Assembly (NCBI GenBank): GCA_031308135.1
Contig: JAHLJT010008756.1
Coordinates: 109,024,453-109,088,452 of the forward strand
DNA length: 64,000 bases
From: Acheta domesticus
Taxonomy: Eukaryota; Arthropoda; Insecta; Orthoptera; Gryllidae
Direction: 5' to 3'
Both the position numbers and the translations under genes were made by a program. This document shows, piece by piece, positions 22,571 through 32,947 of this stretch. Positions within the stretch are counted from its first letter, which is position 1; the number at the start of each line of letters is the position of its first letter. The notes below the pieces were generated by a model. It ran no database searches, had not been told where the DNA came from, and saw only the letters and a list, made by a program, of their open reading frames with translations.

Positions 22571-23734
22571 TTGCAAAAAATAAAGATATTGCACCATAAT
22601 GTTCAATCCCTTTCAAATAAAACTGAGTTTATCGAGGCAGCTCTACAGAGCGATTTAAATCAAATGGATGGTCTTTGCTTTACAGAACATTGGTTATCTC
22701 CTAATGAACTTAGCATTTTCCAAATTCCAAACTTTTACCTCGCAGGCTATTATTGTAGAAAAAGAGAATCTCATAAAAGTCCTGCATATGGAGGCTCTTG
22801 TATTTACGTTAAAAATAATATTGATTCTATCTCCTTGACGGAATTCAATGAGTATTCCGTTGAAAATGTTTTTGAAATTTCTGTTGTACATCTTCCTGTG
22901 CTAAAAATGATATTGCTTTGCATCTACAGGCCTCCAACAAAGATAGCTGCAGATTACATTTTGTTCTTAGAAAAACTAGAGATAACACTAATCAAAGTCA
23001 TCAATCGCTCTTGTGAATCCATTGTTGTATGTGGAGATTTTAACATTGATTTTCTGATCGAATCTTGCGAGAAAGAGCAGTTTCTTAACTTAATTAATTC
23101 CTTCAATTTAGATATTGCAATAAAAGTACCTACACGGATTACAGTAAATTCAAAGAAGGCAATCGATCAAATTATAATTAACAAAACCACTACTCGACAT
23201 GAAATTGAAACAAAAGATTTAGGATACAGTGACCACGATGCACAAGTTCTTACCATTATAAGAAATGCGAACAATGACACAATAAATAATACACGTATGA
23301 GTAGAGTGTTTTCTAAAAGTAAAATAAAATTATTCATTGATTACTTGCTGCAGGAGTCATGGGACGCGGTTTATAATACTATTGATACAAACGATAAATA
23401 TTATTCTTTCTTTTCAACGCTTTCATTTCATTTTAACACTTGCTTTCCTCTTCAGAAAAGAAAATTAAATATTTCACGCAAAAACAATTCTTGGATAACA
23501 CAAGGGATTAGAACATCATTTAAAAACAAACGAGTTCTTTCTTTCATTTCTAAGCATCATAACGTATCTCAAGATTTCCTCCTGTACTTTAAAAAATACA
23601 AATCATTGTTAAGAAAAGTCATAAGGCAGGCTAAAATCATGAAACACGATCAGGATATTTTGAACTCAAATAACAAAACAAAATCAATGTGGGATATAGT
23701 AAAAAAGCGACCAAACCAACTAGAAACCTTGTAG
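22571..23734 (+). CDS. LINE ORF2, part 1: AP-like endonuclease domain
   Basis: Endonuclease part of ORF2, needed to nick target DNA for target-primed reverse transcription. Motifs run in order: HHNVQS (Asn10), FTEHWL (Glu39), YRPP (119-122), GDFNID (155-160), the Asp of AIDQI (199) and YSDHD (Ser220-His222), the APE-family catalytic set. The frame has no ATG. An ATG at 22542 lies in a frame that stops at an A6 run (22575-22580), and one missing A would join it to this frame. At the far end the meaningful sequence leaves this frame at another A6 run (23701-23706), 28 nt before the stop. The natural protein would continue into the RT frame. Confidence 0.85.
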   Translation: MQKIKILHHNVQSLSNKTEFIEAALQSDLNQMDGLCFTEHWLSPNELSIFQIPNFYLAGYYCRKRESHKSPAYGGSCIYVKNNIDSISLTEFNEYSVENVFEISVVHLPVLKMILLCIYRPPTKIAADYILFLEKLEITLIKVINRSCESIVVCGDFNIDFLIESCEKEQFLNLINSFNLDIAIKVPTRITVNSKKAIDQIIINKTTTRHEIETKDLGYSDHDAQVLTIIRNANNDTINNTRMSRVFSKSKIKLFIDYLLQESWDAVYNTIDTNDKYYSFFSTLSFHFNTCFPLQKRKLNISRKNNSWITQGIRTSFKNKRVLSFISKHHNVSQDFLLYFKKYKSLLRKVIRQAKIMKHDQDILNSNNKTKSMWDIVKKRPNQLETL

Positions 23735-25098
23735 AGAATGTTGTTTTAAAAGATAACGATAGAGATGTGAACGATCCGGCAACAGTAGCTAGTCTCTTTA
23801 ACCAATACTTTTCGAGAATTGCTGTCGATCTCACTAAGGGTTTTCAGCCACAAAATTCAACATCTGACGTTTCCCTAAAAATCTTAGACACTATGTTCGT
23901 TTCCGAAACCTCTTCCTATAAAATTCTCAAAATAATCGGTAAATTAAAAAATAAATATTCGGCCGGTTTAGATGAATTTCCGGATTGTTTGTTAAAGACG
24001 TGCGCGCCAGCCATTATACACCCGTTAACTCACATATTTAATGCATTCTTATGCACCGGAATTTTTCCAGATATTTTTAAAACAGCTAAGATTAAGCCGC
24101 TCTTCAAAAAAGGCAACAAAAATGAAGTTCAAAATTATCGGCCAATTTCTCTTTTGTCAGTTTTTTCAAAAATATTAGAGAGACTTTTTTATGTGCGAAT
24201 GGAAACCTTTCTCAATAAACACGACACGTTTTCAAATTGCCAACATGGATTCCGGAAATCAAAATCTACGGAAACAGCCATTTTTTCTTTTCTTAAGGAT
24301 GTTGCCTCATCATTGGATCAAAACGAAGCAACTATTGGAATATTTTTAGATCTTTCAAAAGCCTTTGACGTCATTGATCATAACATTTTACTTTCAAAAT
24401 TACCTTCGTATGGAATCCGTGGTATTGCTCTAGATTGGCTATGTTCGTACCTTAAACAACGATCTCAGAGAGTAGAAATACCTTACTGGAATGATGGAAC
24501 TTTATGTACACACCTTTCCGGTTCCTTGCCAATTGCACGTGGAGTCCCGCAAGGATCGATTTTAGGCCCTATTCTCTTCCTATTATACGTAAATGACATG
24601 CCCTTAGCGATTCGAAACGGAAGAACAGTTCTCTTTGCGGATGATACAAATATTCTTTGCAACAAAGAAACCGTAAATAGTACAATATCAGACGTTTCAA
24701 ATTGGTTCCGTAATAACAAATTAAAAGTAAATGAAAATAAAACTGTTTCAATGCAGTTTTCCATATCAAATAAAAAATTCTGTACTCCATTGAAAATGAA
24801 CGGTGTGCCATTGACTGATGTTAATGTAACAAAATTTTTAGGTCTATCAATTCAGTCAAACCTCAAATGGAATGCCCACTTAAATGAATTGAACACAAAA
24901 TTAAGTTCATTATGCTACGCGTTCAGAATTCTTTCAAATTCCGTCAGCCTTCATACAGCTCGTTGTGTACATTTTTCCAATGTTCACTCCCGCCTGAGAT
25001 ATGGCATAATATTTTGGGGAAACACATCTTATAGCTCACAGACTTTCAGATTACAAAAAAAAAATTGTACGAATAATAAGCAAATCCAACCCACGTGA
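23689..25098 (+). CDS. LINE ORF2, part 2: reverse transcriptase domain
   Basis: RT part of ORF2, about 455 residues without a stop. Motifs (residues counted from 23689) are NYRPISLL (149-156), QHGFRKSKST (185-194), GIFLDLSKAFDVIDH (217-231, motif A with Asp221), a GVPQGSILGP segment (285-294, motif B) and LFADDT (315-320, motif C with both catalytic Asp). The thumb region continues to about residue 455. The first codon is GTG; translation would enter from part 1 at the A6 run (23701-23706). The frame is lost at an A10 run (25055-25064). All catalytic residues are present, so the domain looks functional apart from these breaks. The pattern fits the CR1/L2/Daphne-type group rather than Jockey, by eye. 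Confidence 0.85.
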   Translation: MGYSKKATKPTRNLVENVVLKDNDRDVNDPATVASLFNQYFSRIAVDLTKGFQPQNSTSDVSLKILDTMFVSETSSYKILKIIGKLKNKYSAGLDEFPDCLLKTCAPAIIHPLTHIFNAFLCTGIFPDIFKTAKIKPLFKKGNKNEVQNYRPISLLSVFSKILERLFYVRMETFLNKHDTFSNCQHGFRKSKSTETAIFSFLKDVASSLDQNEATIGIFLDLSKAFDVIDHNILLSKLPSYGIRGIALDWLCSYLKQRSQRVEIPYWNDGTLCTHLSGSLPIARGVPQGSILGPILFLLYVNDMPLAIRNGRTVLFADDTNILCNKETVNSTISDVSNWFRNNKLKVNENKTVSMQFSISNKKFCTPLKMNGVPLTDVNVTKFLGLSIQSNLKWNAHLNELNTKLSSLCYAFRILSNSVSLHTARCVHFSNVHSRLRYGIIFWGNTSYSSQTFRLQKKNCTNNKQIQPT

Positions 25099-25426
25099 TT
25101 CTTGTAAGTCACTCTTTATTAATCTAGGAATTTTACCAATACCTTGTCTCCTGATTTACGAATCAGTAGTTTTTGTCAAAAATGACTTACTTAAGGGCGG
25201 GAATATATTTTCAGCAAACGCCGATGTCTATAAGTATAACACACGACGTAGTAATCATATTCACCAAGTGGTAGTATCAACAGCTCACTACAAAAAATTC
25301 ACATACAATTCATGTACATTACTCTACAACACTTTGCCAGAAGATATTAAACGATTAAATTCAATAGAAAAGTGTAAGTCTCAAGTAAAATCTTTTCTGC
25401 TGCATAACTGTTTCTATACAATTTGA
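25064..25426 (+). CDS. LINE ORF2, part 3: C-terminal segment
   Basis: Continuation of ORF2 in a third frame after the A10 run at 25055-25064. It reads IVRIISKSNPRDSC at the start, then NLGILPIPCLLIYESVVF, NTRRSNHIHQ, a LYNTLPEDIK block and VKSFLLHNCFY at the end, stopping at TGA 25424-25426. This is the usual C-terminal ending of CR1-like ORF2 proteins, with the conserved LP.DIK block. About 120 residues, no internal stop. Confidence 0.75.
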   Translation: MVRIISKSNPRDSCKSLFINLGILPIPCLLIYESVVFVKNDLLKGGNIFSANADVYKYNTRRSNHIHQVVVSTAHYKKFTYNSCTLLYNTLPEDIKRLNSIEKCKSQVKSFLLHNCFYTI

Positions 25427-25625
25427 GACTATACCGAGCATCAAAAAGGAAAGTAGAATTAATTTTAACAATGATAGTTAATGTAAATATTTATCATTTG
25501 GACTGTATAATTCTAAAGAACCTGTAACAAGTATTGTACCACAGTTTCTGGGTTGATGGCCCCCATCTCGATCAGGTTTTTCGTCCAGTTTCCCTGATCC
25601 TTGAGCAAATGCTGAGATGGTCCCT

Positions 25626-26010
25626 TGTTTTGCTTCTGGACATAAATGTAACTTCATTATTTGTGCACGTCTTCTGAATTTCAGTGGGAAATATAGTTAT
25701 TCAAATTATCGTTTATCATATTATCGCGGCAAAAAGTATTATTCTTTCATGAAGAACATGAGGGTTCAGGGCAGGAATTTATAGCGAATTTACCTTTGAA
25801 AATATATTTTATTATATAGGAGCGAATATTTTGTCAACAAAACTCGAAAAAAACCTCTCTTTTCTGTATTCAAAATTCGACTAAAATATGGTTTAGGATA
25901 GAAACCACAGAATTATGAAAACGTGCACAAAATTCACTTCTCCCCATAGCTCGTCATACGCAGTTTTTAACTGTTTTTTGACGTAAATAAATAAAAAAAA
26001 ACAGATGCTC
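25626..26010 (+). repeat. Dispersed repeat family Z, copy Z2
   Basis: Starts TGCTTCTGGACATAAATGTA, continues through TTTGTGCACG, and ends with CCCCATAGCTCGTCATACGC followed by a TTTTTGACGTAAATAAATAAA-type string. The same blocks, in the same order and orientation, occur at 16091-16395. The CR1-type LINE ends exactly where this copy begins. Confidence 0.55.
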
Positions 26011-26286
26011 TGCTCCAAAAAATATGAAACTATACTTTGCGCTGCTCCAAAAATATTTTCGGGTAAAAATGTCAATCTCATTGGTACTATATGGGTGTAA
26101 TATAATTTGTCTATATTTGCTATTATTATCTATCACGCATTTTGTTCAGAGACCATTATTTTGCATTATTGCACAATCTTATAAAAATAAATGTGTCTAA
26201 TTAATATTTAGAATACAGTTGTAATTTCTTAATATATAAACTCAATGCGATAATTAAAAAAGCAAATAATTTGCTAGAGAAACTAT

Positions 26287-26306
26287 TTGGGTCCATTTGG
26301 ACCCAA
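26287..26306. repeat. Palindrome TTGGGTCCA-TT-TGGACCCAA
   Basis: Nine-base arms separated by 2 nt. The core GGTCCATTTGG recurs at 19587-19597 and 62121-62131, with a partial copy near 17430. It may be a subterminal motif of a transposon family, perhaps the piggyBac-like one, but this is inference. Confidence 0.55.
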
Positions 26307-26309
26307 GGA

Positions 26310-28500
26310 TCTTGAGAGAGAGAAAAACTTGAGGACTGCAGCCGAATGGACACTTCTGCTTTCCAAGAAAAAATACAATATCAATTTATCTTTTTAAAAC
26401 TGACCTATTTTTCTTGACTATTTTATTGTGTAAGGAATCAGCTACTTGTTACTGTTTACTTACGATGCGGGCCATTCTTTGAGATCCAAATATTTGTAAA
26501 GTGGTAATGGGTTCTAATGATTAAAATGTTTAATGCTTATCAGCAGCTGTGACTAAATAGTTCAAATTACTGAAACCAGAACTATTCCATGGATTGACAA
26601 CTGATGAGAACAAAAGAAATCATTCGAATCAGTCAATCAGTCGCTAACGAAAAGTACCGACTGATTCGAATCTGTCGGTACTTTTCGTAATGACTATCAT
26701 TCAAGCACCTTATGTAAACACGATATTACCTCGTGGTAGGATTTTTATTCACTAAGCGAGGGTTTTGGCCTGCCATGTTGAACAATAAAATGTTTCTTCT
26801 CATTCTCAAAATATACGAAGAGCATGTAAATACTTGTAAAACAATAGTTTCAGTTCATTCAGAATGTCCTGCAAATCACCCAAAATCATCTAATGCAGAT
26901 ACCTTGTACTTGTGAAGAAATGTAATTACATATGAACCCGTTCCCCGCTGATATCTGATAAGAGACCCGCTCGGCATCTGTATCAAGAAAAGAGCTTTCA
27001 ATTTTAGTGACAGATTGGTCTAGCAAAGTATAAACATGTAAATGGTTTTCCTATGCAGTAAATAGCTAAGTAACAACAACAATAATTTTAAAAATTAGAA
27101 GAAGAAGACTGATTTTCTGGCCTGCCTGAAATTAATGACAATGCTCTTCATTGACAATTCTGAAACAGAATCCTCCGCAAAAATACGAGGATGACTCCAC
27201 AAAATTAAATTGGAATTAAAAGTTGTAAGCGGAGGAAATAAATAGCACAGACCTTCACGTGCTTTCCTGTTGTTATTTGAATAACCGGTGTTGATTTTAT
27301 AAAGATTTAGTCAAATCCTGTGTCAATCAAGAGTGACATTTTTTTCGTGTTATCATAATGTTGTCGAGGATGTATAACATTATATAATATTTCTGAAAAT
27401 ATCTCTACAACTTTAAACAGAATTTACATACACAAAAAGTAATGGATAATGCTGAAAAGTATACAACACTGGTATTTGCAATCTGCACGTTCATGGAAGT
27501 TTGTATAGTATTTCATCTTGCGATTTATTAAAGAGAAAAAATGAACAATGTGTTTGGAAGAGTCACAGAAGTTATTGAGATTTATCAATAACACTGGCTC
27601 ATCCCGTGGCCATTGAATACTGCTTTATGTACAGAACGCAAGTCTCCACGAGGAAATTATTCAATGGAAATGGATTGTTTTTCTTGTCACTCGACAATAC
27701 AGATACCTTGTTATTTAATTACCCTGAATACTGAAATTTTATTGCTGAGATGGCCCCATTTATTTTAATGCAGAATCCGATTCTCAGAATCCGACACTTT
27801 TATCGGCCCTCTTTTGTATCTAACTCTTTATGTAAACAACTCTGTAACATGGTGTTTCTAAGTAAATAAACGATACAATAACACATACAACAAGAAGGAA
27901 GAGGGATACGAATGAGAAAATACGTTTCCTGAATATTAAAATAAATCACATAATGCGGTTAATATTTTAAATCATTACTCTCCCTTTGGACCAAAATATA
28001 TCTATCTGTGTAGGTAAACGTTGATTCTGTAGTACTTTGAGATATGATGTGAATGAATTCTGAACGTTTTTGGAAATATTGAAGCGTTTATCATTTCTCG
28101 AATAGAATTGGAAAAAACTGTTATTATATTATACTATGTCCGTATTGAAGGCCATACGTGTACACATTTGCATCAAAAACCTCGTTTAGACGAGTCCGCA
28201 GAATACGATTTATTTTGTGTTAAAGGTCATGTATACTTTATTCCAGTACATTTTCAATAAATATTATTTTAAATATAACGTTCATATTGTATGTGTGAAT
28301 ATTTTAGTCTATACCAATAGAAGTGAATTCAACAACATGTAACCGATATCGATACCGTAAAAAGTAATGGATGAATAGATACGATATTTATACAGGATCT
28401 TTTTCAGGATTGTCGTAGTGTCCTTGCAATGTTTTGTAAAGATTAACACATTATAAATGCCGTAATTAGATAATTTATGTAATACGTTGGTAGTTGCATC
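26310..28500. other. AT-rich DNA with one hairpin
   Basis: No gene could be supported. A 15-bp inverted repeat (ACGAAAAGTACCGAC, 26647-26661, and its complement at 26674-26688) with a 12-nt loop is the only clear structure. Confidence 0.4.
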
Positions 28501-28504
28501 ACCA

Positions 28505-29010
28505 TTTTTACTTTCCCGTATACGTACGTATAGATGGAGTAATAAACGTAGTATATTGAAAGTTATGTAATGCTGTGCGAAAAAAGTTTTTGCCAGAAAA
28601 TATTCGCCATTTGTGAGATTTGTGAGTGTAAGTGCTTCAAATGACATTAAATGAAGTTTTTCGACAACTCAAAAACTTTCTGTGAAAAAGAGCTTCAAAT
28701 TTCGCATTTTTAGTTGCGCTTAAACGCCATTTTCTTAAACACAGCTACAAATTTTTTGAAGAAAATTGCCATTAAGAACTAGATTTTTGTGTTCTTTAAT
28801 ACTCTAAAACTAATATTTCCGTTCTACGGTTAGGAAACCGAAAATTTGAGAAAATGTTTAAAAAAATGTACTTTTGACGGTGATAGATGGCAACTGGCAA
28901 GAGTATGTCGCAATTACGAATAACTTTTCCCAAATCCAAGGAAATAGAAAACTAATACAGTAAAGTCTGTGCCGTTCTGTAGCACTACTTGTTTGCCTAT
29001 CGCTAAGAGC
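28505..29010 (+). repeat. Dispersed repeat X3 joined to repeat Y1
   Basis: 28505-28640 matches the head of family X (TTTTTACTTTCCCG, the TACGTACGTA block and GTTATGTAATGCTG). 28640-29010 (Y1) matches, in reverse complement, 35680-36060 over about 370 bp. Shared blocks include GCTTAAACGC, ATATTTCCGTTCTAC, TTAGGAAACCGAAAA, AAAATGTACTTT, GATAGATGGC and GAAATAGAAAACTAATAC. I do not recognise the family. Confidence 0.7.
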
Positions 29011-29595
29011 AAATTGGTTCCTAATATATTTCACCAGTCCAGTAGCGGAAGATGATATCGCATAATACTGTTCTCAGGTTTTAAATTCTGGATTTCTATG
29101 GGGCCTTGCTTGTGACGAGACATAATCACAGTGACGTAATTGTGAAGTGTGAGAGAAAATTTGCGAAATACAAACGTCTCAGAAAGTTTCTTCATTGATA
29201 TTTGACATCGATTGTTGATACCATAATGTATGAAGAACATTCCACATCATATATTTTGAGTGCCTCGGGTTTATTTTAATCAAATGGACAATATTATTTT
29301 TCAACGCCTTGGGCGTCTTATCTGCAAGCGATAACAATGTAGTCTTCATTCGTGAATCCATTTCTTTCTGCCCAAATGAATGCCCCAATAAGGCGGGTAA
29401 TTGCCGACTTATAATTCAACAACTGCTTTTTCAAATAATGTTGCTTTTCAAACGAACCTATATTCTATAGTTCCTTATCCCAGTTGTCAGCATGACTGTA
29501 CGAATGCCGCGCAGCACTTTCATCATTTTGAAATGCAAGAAAATGATTTTGCTCCACAAGCAGCAAACAACAAAAAATCTTCTAATTTTATATCT

Positions 29596-29634
29596 TTCGT
29601 ACACAACAGATATTCAATATCTGTAGTGTACGAA
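29596..29634. repeat. 39-bp interrupted palindrome
   Basis: Outer arms TTCGTACAC and GTGTACGAA (29596-29604, 29626-29634) and inner arms ACAGATA and TATCTGT (29606-29612, 29618-29624) form a long hairpin. Function unknown. Confidence 0.65.
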
Positions 29635-29929
29635 TGATTCAAACTGCACGAATCAGTACTCGTAGTAAACAAACGAGTAAAAAGAGTGACAGGCCAATAA
29701 ATACGTTTCATCTTGACGATTTTTTCGCAAGTATAAAAACAACAAGGCGCAAAGCACGATTGACCGTCGGATGGACTTCCTCATTGGTACTGTAAATATC
29801 TTCTAAGGGAAGCGACTCGAAGGTCCAGAAACAGAGTACCCTTCAAAGTAAACGCAGGCCGAAAAATATCCTTGCTTTATTCATGTCTTCATTTTAAATT
29901 GATTTTAACTACTATTTCATGTCTTACGC

Positions 29930-30180
29930 TTTGAGACCAAAAATTAGTGGTGCTAAAACAGCACGTACTTTCTCGCCTTTAGTAATGATTATGTAATACT
30001 ATTTATAACACAATTGCTCTCGGAACTAACACATCTCAGTCATAATTTTTTGTAAAACTCATTTGAAATCATAGAACATTTGGTGCGAAAAATTAAATAG
30101 TAGAAGTAAGCAATAGATTTTAGTCAAGCAGCATTTTTTTTATTCACAACTTTAGATGAAAATGTATTTCTGGCGTTGAA
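29930..30180 (+). repeat. Repeat family W, copy W1
   Basis: Matches 34120-34345 in reverse complement. Shared blocks include CGTACTTTCTC, TTATGTAATAC-like, CATCTCAGTCAT, GTAAAACTCAT, GAACATTTGGTGC, AAATTAAATAG and TATTTCTGG in the same order. Family not recognised. Confidence 0.65.
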
Positions 30181-30465
30181 TTTATTGCATAAGGCATGTA
30201 GTGTATTCACGAACATATCCGATGAGGTTTTTTTAATCTTTGAATATAAGCAGTATGCGAGAAAGTAAAATAATTAAAAGTAAGACGATACTGACAGCGT
30301 TGGCAAACAAATGCAAATAGATCCACAAAAAAATGTAATAGTAATTATCAAACACTATGCTATTGTAATAGTCTCCATGTACATAAATGTATTAGTTTTT
30401 ATTACCGCGAAGGAAAGGCAGCCGTTATTATCGCCTTCCGTTATCAGTGCGGCGTTACAAAAATG

Positions 30466-30493
30466 GGTAATGCAGCAAGAATGCTGCATTACC
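30466..30493. repeat. 12-bp perfect hairpin with AGAA loop
   Basis: GGTAATGCAGCA (30466-30477) and TGCTGCATTACC (30482-30493) around a four-base loop. It sits in a locally GC-richer stretch, 30400-30560, of unknown nature. Confidence 0.65.
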
Positions 30494-30869
30494 GGCCAAG
30501 CAAAAATGACCGCTAATTCGTATGGGATAAACATTTTGTCAATTAGCATTGTTGATTTCGCTAGCAAAAAATTAAAATGGATAGAAAAATATTCGTCGAA
30601 TATTAATTTTGCGTCTACAACCAACCATATTAGTTCTCCGTAGCTTATTACCAACCATTATTTATAACCGTAGACTATAAACATTGAAGAAAAATATTTA
30701 TTGAACAAATAATTTTATAGATGTTTGGAAGAACAAACTTCAGGTTAAAAAAGAAAGAGTATCACTATAGAATAAAACAAGGGTAAGGAATCAGCAGACT
30801 ATACCGATGTCCAATTGCCGATGTATGGTCTGTTTTTAAAAATTATGTGTATATGTAAAAAATGTATAT

Positions 30870-31890
30870 ATATTTTGACCGTATTGGTCAAAACGTAAAT
30901 AATAGGCGCTCCACCGCGTTCAAAAGTGGCGCGCAGGTTGATGAATCGTTGCGGAACGAATCGGGCCGAGCCGTGAACGAGCGCCCGGAAGGTGGTGAAT
31001 TGGTCGGTCGGACCGCGCGAAAGGCAGTTGGGAGTTGAGCAGCGAGAGGTGAAGACAGAGGTGTGATGGCGACAAGAGAGCGATGTGGTAACGAACAGAT
31101 AAATCGAGAATAATCGGGACGACTGGTGCTAAAGGAAGGATAATTGTGCTGGACTTAATGATGATTGCGAGTAAGGATTGTGGTAAACTCAAGTGGAAGG
31201 AATAATCACGAAATTTGACGAGAGAAGAGGACAGTGCACGGACACGTGGGCAATGCTGTTCAGTGATAGTCGGTGTAGCTGTGCGGATGCGGGATTATAT
31301 GGTGGAGCCGTGTGAGCTGAGACAGTAAATTCGTCGTGTGAAGAAGGAAACTGTGGTGAGGCGACACCGGTGCATGGGAACGGGACGCCGGCGACACGTG
31401 GGCAGGCAGAACATCGTTAGCGCCAAGGTAACCTCTCGGCATCGGACGGAGCACGCGGCATCGCGTCGCGTAGAAGACGACGGTTGTGGAGGGCAGATAA
31501 GTAACAATAATTATGAACAAAATAGAGGGGTAATCGAGTGGAATGCCAGTTCAGCGTGCTCACTGAGTAGTAAGGAGAACAATGGTGTCTGTGGTGGTTC
31601 ACGAATGGCATGCCGTTTCCAGAGAAATGGAGGTTATATAAATGGAAATGATAAATGTAATGATAGGAATTTTCGGAGACGTATAGGATAAACCATTTAG
31701 TTTGTATCCATTTAGTCAGTAAGAATTTGTGACCAAGTCAATGATGTAAATTATGTTAGTAATGTGAAGATGTTTTGTTGTCTCTTTTTCTTAATAAATT
31801 CTGTTTCTGTGACGGTAGATTCTTTGAATTCAGGTAATGATGATTAAAGTATCCCCCTCAAAGAACCCCTGTGCCCACAATAAACATCAC
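30870..31890 (+). other. GC-rich segment with TATA box and poly(A) signal; possible LTR
   Basis: Its composition differs from its surroundings. It contains GGTTATATAAATGG (31631-31644), a good TATA box, and about 150 nt downstream CTTAATAAATTCTG (31789-31802), a poly(A) signal; this spacing and order suit an LTR. A hairpin TTTTGACC / GGTCAAAA lies at its left edge (30873-30893). I could not define TG...CA ends or a target duplication, so a host promoter is also possible. Confidence 0.3.
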
Positions 31891-31938
31891 AAAAATTTAT
31901 GATATGTGTACTCATAAAACCAACAAGGGTAAGTACGG

Positions 31939-31942
<4 letters not shown>

Positions 31943-31995
<53 letters not shown>
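31943..31995. repeat. (TA)n microsatellite
   Basis: About 26 TA units. Confidence 0.95.
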
Positions 31996-31997
<2 letters not shown>

Positions 31998-31999
31998 AC

Positions 32000-32945
32000 T
32001 AACATTAAAAAAACAAGAAAAATAGCCTGTGTTAACAACCAACAATGCATTGTGTTTTATTTTTTATCTCAAAAGTTCCATAAGACAGGGTCACACAGTT
32101 TTGTAAAAGAATTCGATTCAATCTGAGTGTTGAGAAAGTCTCAAGTTTTTATATAGAGTTTCCAAAACCAATCTAGAAAAATGATTCCGTTCTGTCTCTA
32201 AAACTTTCACATCTGAAAAATTGATGGAATGACCACTGTTCAACCGTTGTGCTGTTTGGTGCGATGTGAAAGTTTTGGAGACATTGAACATCCCGAACAT
32301 TCTATTACATTTTTGCTGGCGCTTCTCGATAATACCTCACCTGCTCAGAGACGTACAGAATCTACAATTAAATGTGAAGGAGAGGGACAGAGAGCGGCAG
32401 AGACAGGGACAGGTAGGGACAATGTGAGGGAGGAAGAGACAGTAAGAAACGGAGATGGGAGAGGAAAGAGGGAGATGAAGAGCAAAACAACGTCTGACGG
32501 GGTTTCCTAGTGTATATATTGAACTATGTTATTAGAGTATTATTAAAAAAATATTAACTTCATTTATAGTCGCATCAACAACATGGTTATTAGCGACTAT
32601 TATAAGTATTGTTATACATTGGGTGTGATTACAGAAATTATGATATTTGGCAAAATTGTATTACAATTTCACTTCACAATATACTTTAACTGGTATTAAA
32701 TCGTACTTGGGAGGAATAAATTTATATAAAGAAATGGGGCTAAATTTAAGTAAATATATTGATAGCTGTACAAAAGTTGATTATTTTATCTGGATCTTCT
32801 GATGAACGTACGATGGCTTCGTACTTGAATCCAAATAACTGCCTCTATTATATCTGGGACATACTTTAAAGAAGTTATCAAAGGAAATTATGCATTTTTC
32901 ATTCATTCAATCAAGTATTCATTTTTGTTTTTATTATTGTATTAA
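32000..32945. other. Mixed AT-rich DNA with a purine-rich stretch
   Basis: A GA-rich stretch lies at 32370-32500. No gene could be supported; the frame at 32229-32510 is low complexity. Confidence 0.4.
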
Positions 32946-32947
32946 TA

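Larger units (their letters stand above)
20960..25626 (+). mobile_element. CR1-superfamily LINE, near full length
   Basis: The order is 5' leader, ORF1 with an SGNH-type esterase, 14-nt spacer, ORF2 with APE-type endonuclease and reverse transcriptase, and a 3' UTR with paired GGTTGATGGC and CTGAGATGGTCCC blocks (25552-25623). The esterase-containing ORF1 is characteristic of CR1-like elements. The leader contains a 33-bp tandem duplication (20971-21003 and 21004-21035). The 3' end abuts family Z sequence at about 25626. The true 5' end is not determined. Coding capacity is nearly complete, apart from three single-base-type frame breaks at A-runs in ORF2. Confidence 0.85.

Noticed and set aside
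30311..30643. Opposed frames of about 100 residues on both strands
   Set aside because: No recognisable content; a hairpin lies within them and neither strand shows coding character that I can defend.
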